Of a stretch of 6,945 nucleotides of DNA, positions 5,795-6,945 are shown piece after piece. Positions within the stretch are counted from its first letter, which is position 1. Every line of letters starts with the position of its first letter. The position numbers and the translations under genes were made by a program. Below the pieces are notes generated by a model. The model searched no databases and was not told the DNA's origin. It saw only the letters and a program-made list of their open reading frames with translations. Source of the DNA: an uncultured Chlamydiae bacterium (lineage in GTDB: Bacteria; Chlamydiota; Chlamydiia; Chlamydiales; Rhabdochlamydiaceae); contig CAIPRZ010000114.1 of NCBI GenBank assembly GCA_903867585.1, positions 1 through 6,945 of the forward strand, read 5' to 3'.

Positions 5795-6844
5795 TTATTC
5801 GCGAATGTCGAATTTAGTTAATAGGGATATAAATTGTTTATGGGCGAATAAGTTATCAATTTTTTTGTGAAGAAAGCGGAGGGTGTTTTGTGAGAATTGG
5901 ACAAAATCTATTCTTGGATCTTTAAATGACGATCCTTCCTTCGGAAATTCTTTAAGCAAGTAGTGAAATTGGGGAGCGCGTAATACGTCTAAGGGGACAG
6001 CGCCTTCATTTTTATCATGTGGGTTGAAATAAGTCGGTTTTGGATCTGGAAATAAAGATGTTTTTCCATCAGCACTTGTTTGAAGTATAGACCCAAAACT
6101 TTTCCATAAGCCTAAGGATTTTTCGTCAAAGCTGGATATAGTTCCTCTTACGTTTTTAAAATAGCGCTCTTGATGCGCAAAAACAAGACTTCTATAGTCA
6201 TCAATTTTAGGGCTAGGTGTTTTAATGAGATCAGCGAATATATCTTTAGATAAAGAGACTGTCTCATGGTTTTTTTGGTCTAAAAGATTTTTAGTGGCAG
6301 CTTTGAGGATTCCCAAGCTGGGTGGTAATGCCCCTTCAGTTTTTGATAATAACTGATAAAGGCAAAAAGTAATGAGACTTGAAGCGTTTTTTGCATGATC
6401 TCTTGGCATCTCAGTGTAACAATCATCAAAGACAAATTTTCTACAAGCATCTTGCAAGAAATTAAAATCTGGTTCTTTAGGAAGTTCCAGCATGCCTTTT
6501 AAATCTGGCCTGATCACTTTGGCTAAAGGGATCCCAGAGCCCGGTGAATAGGATTTTTTATGTCTTTTTAAGGCTTGAAATCCAAAAGCTCCATCAAGAT
6601 GATTTGTATGCCACTTTAGAGATATTTTCCCTTCAGAAGTCACGTAATGAATGACAGATTCTTTACTAAAATGACATTTTTTTGCCAAAGGGGGTGTTTT
6701 TAACTCAGGGCTAGAAAGTGCACTCATTGCGAGGCCTTCAACGACTTTTACACAAGACTCGCCAATCGATAATTGCGGTTTTTCGACATAGTCACAGGCT
6801 TCATGAGTGCGTGGTCTTTTTGATCCAGAAACAGGGTGTGTCAT
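5795..6844 (-). CDS. hypothetical protein, 349 residues, first gene of the LRR-HECT operon
   Basis: I do not recognise this protein. The ATG at 6844 is preferred; an in-frame TTG two codons upstream (6850) is possible, and no clear ribosome binding site separates them. The protein is soluble, with no signal peptide, membrane segment, LRR or ankyrin pattern. The N-terminus (MTHPVSGSKRPRT) is Ser/Thr/Pro-rich and disordered-looking with a basic patch (KRPR, 9-12); a second basic patch KRHKK is at 93-97. Both resemble short nuclear-localisation signals, but such patches are common by chance. The middle (about 150-200) is probably helical, and the C-terminal 40 residues (FSQNTLRFLHKKIDNLFAH) look amphipathic. 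It ends 22 bases before the LRR-HECT start on the same strand, so co-transcription is likely. It could be a secreted effector, a chaperone or a substrate adaptor for the ligase; none is supported directly. Base composition matches the ligase gene. Confidence 0.75.
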   Translation of the reverse strand: MTHPVSGSKRPRTHEACDYVEKPQLSIGESCVKVVEGLAMSALSSPELKTPPLAKKCHFSKESVIHYVTSEGKISLKWHTNHLDGAFGFQALKRHKKSYSPGSGIPLAKVIRPDLKGMLELPKEPDFNFLQDACRKFVFDDCYTEMPRDHAKNASSLITFCLYQLLSKTEGALPPSLGILKAATKNLLDQKNHETVSLSKDIFADLIKTPSPKIDDYRSLVFAHQERYFKNVRGTISSFDEKSLGLWKSFGSILQTSADGKTSLFPDPKPTYFNPHDKNEGAVPLDVLRAPQFHYLLKEFPKEGSSFKDPRIDFVQFSQNTLRFLHKKIDNLFAHKQFISLLTKFDIRE

Positions 6845-6945
6845 AAACAAGAAGGTTGATTGTAAGTGAGATATGATAATGGCTTAATTAATTAAAATCT
6901 ATTGATTATGGTATTTTTCTTTCCCAGCAGCTTTATATTTAAAAA

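Noticed and set aside
6845..6850. TTG start two codons upstream for the 349-residue protein
   Set aside because: The ATG at 6844 is as well placed and TTG starts are rarer; no ribosome binding site favours the TTG.
6873..6902. Promoter upstream of the two-gene operon (TATCAT at 6873-6878; TTAATTAATTAA palindrome at 6884-6895)
   Set aside because: No convincing -35 element at the right spacing, and AT-rich DNA gives such matches by chance; the palindrome is a simple TTAA repeat.
1..6945. CRISPR array, tRNA, rRNA or riboswitch
   Set aside because: No regularly spaced short repeats apart from coding LRR units, and no cloverleaf or conserved RNA sequence recognised on either strand.

Overview
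The window suggests the genome of a host-associated, probably obligately intracellular bacterium living in a protist or arthropod. The closest feel is an environmental (amoeba-associated) chlamydia; an alphaproteobacterial endosymbiont is the main alternative. The grounds are AT-rich DNA (roughly one third G+C over most of the window), a Legionella/chlamydia-type outer membrane beta-barrel protein, a leucine-rich-repeat (LRR) protein carrying a eukaryotic-type HECT ubiquitin-ligase domain, and a stretch of decaying metabolic and transport genes. The assignment is an inference, and the first gene does not fit it well.

Layout. (1) Bases 1-548, minus strand: the N-terminal part of a Bug/TctC-type periplasmic solute-binding protein, cut by the window edge and visibly richer in G+C than the rest. 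(2) Bases 549-725: no gene seen. (3) Bases 726-2046, plus strand: a graveyard of three broken genes in a row, namely the C-terminal half of a MATE transporter, a fragment of an FAD-dependent DAO-type oxidoreductase, and a frameshifted PhnP-like metallo-beta-lactamase-fold hydrolase. (4) Bases 2312-3322, minus strand: an intact outer membrane porin-like protein with signal peptide, ribosome binding site, likely promoter and likely terminator. (5) Bases 3429-3840, plus strand: a second, also frameshifted, PhnP-like hydrolase. (6) Bases 3826-6844, minus strand: two intact genes 22 bases apart that look like an operon. The upstream gene is an unrecognised 349-residue soluble protein; the downstream gene is the 648-residue LRR-HECT protein.

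The most notable item is the LRR-HECT protein. Seven 23-residue LRRs (substrate recognition) precede a HECT fold with the N-lobe signature and an exact His-Thr-Cys-Phe-Asn active-site motif at Cys594. If secreted, it would act inside the eukaryotic host, taking ubiquitin from a host E2 and attaching it to a host target. The gene before it could be a co-secreted effector, a partner or a chaperone, but nothing in its sequence decides this.

A perfect 29-bp direct repeat (1406-1434 and 3810-3838) links the graveyard with the 3' end of the LRR-HECT gene. One copy lies between the MATE and oxidoreductase remnants. The other joins the end of the second hydrolase remnant to the last codons of the ligase. 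It probably records a rearrangement.
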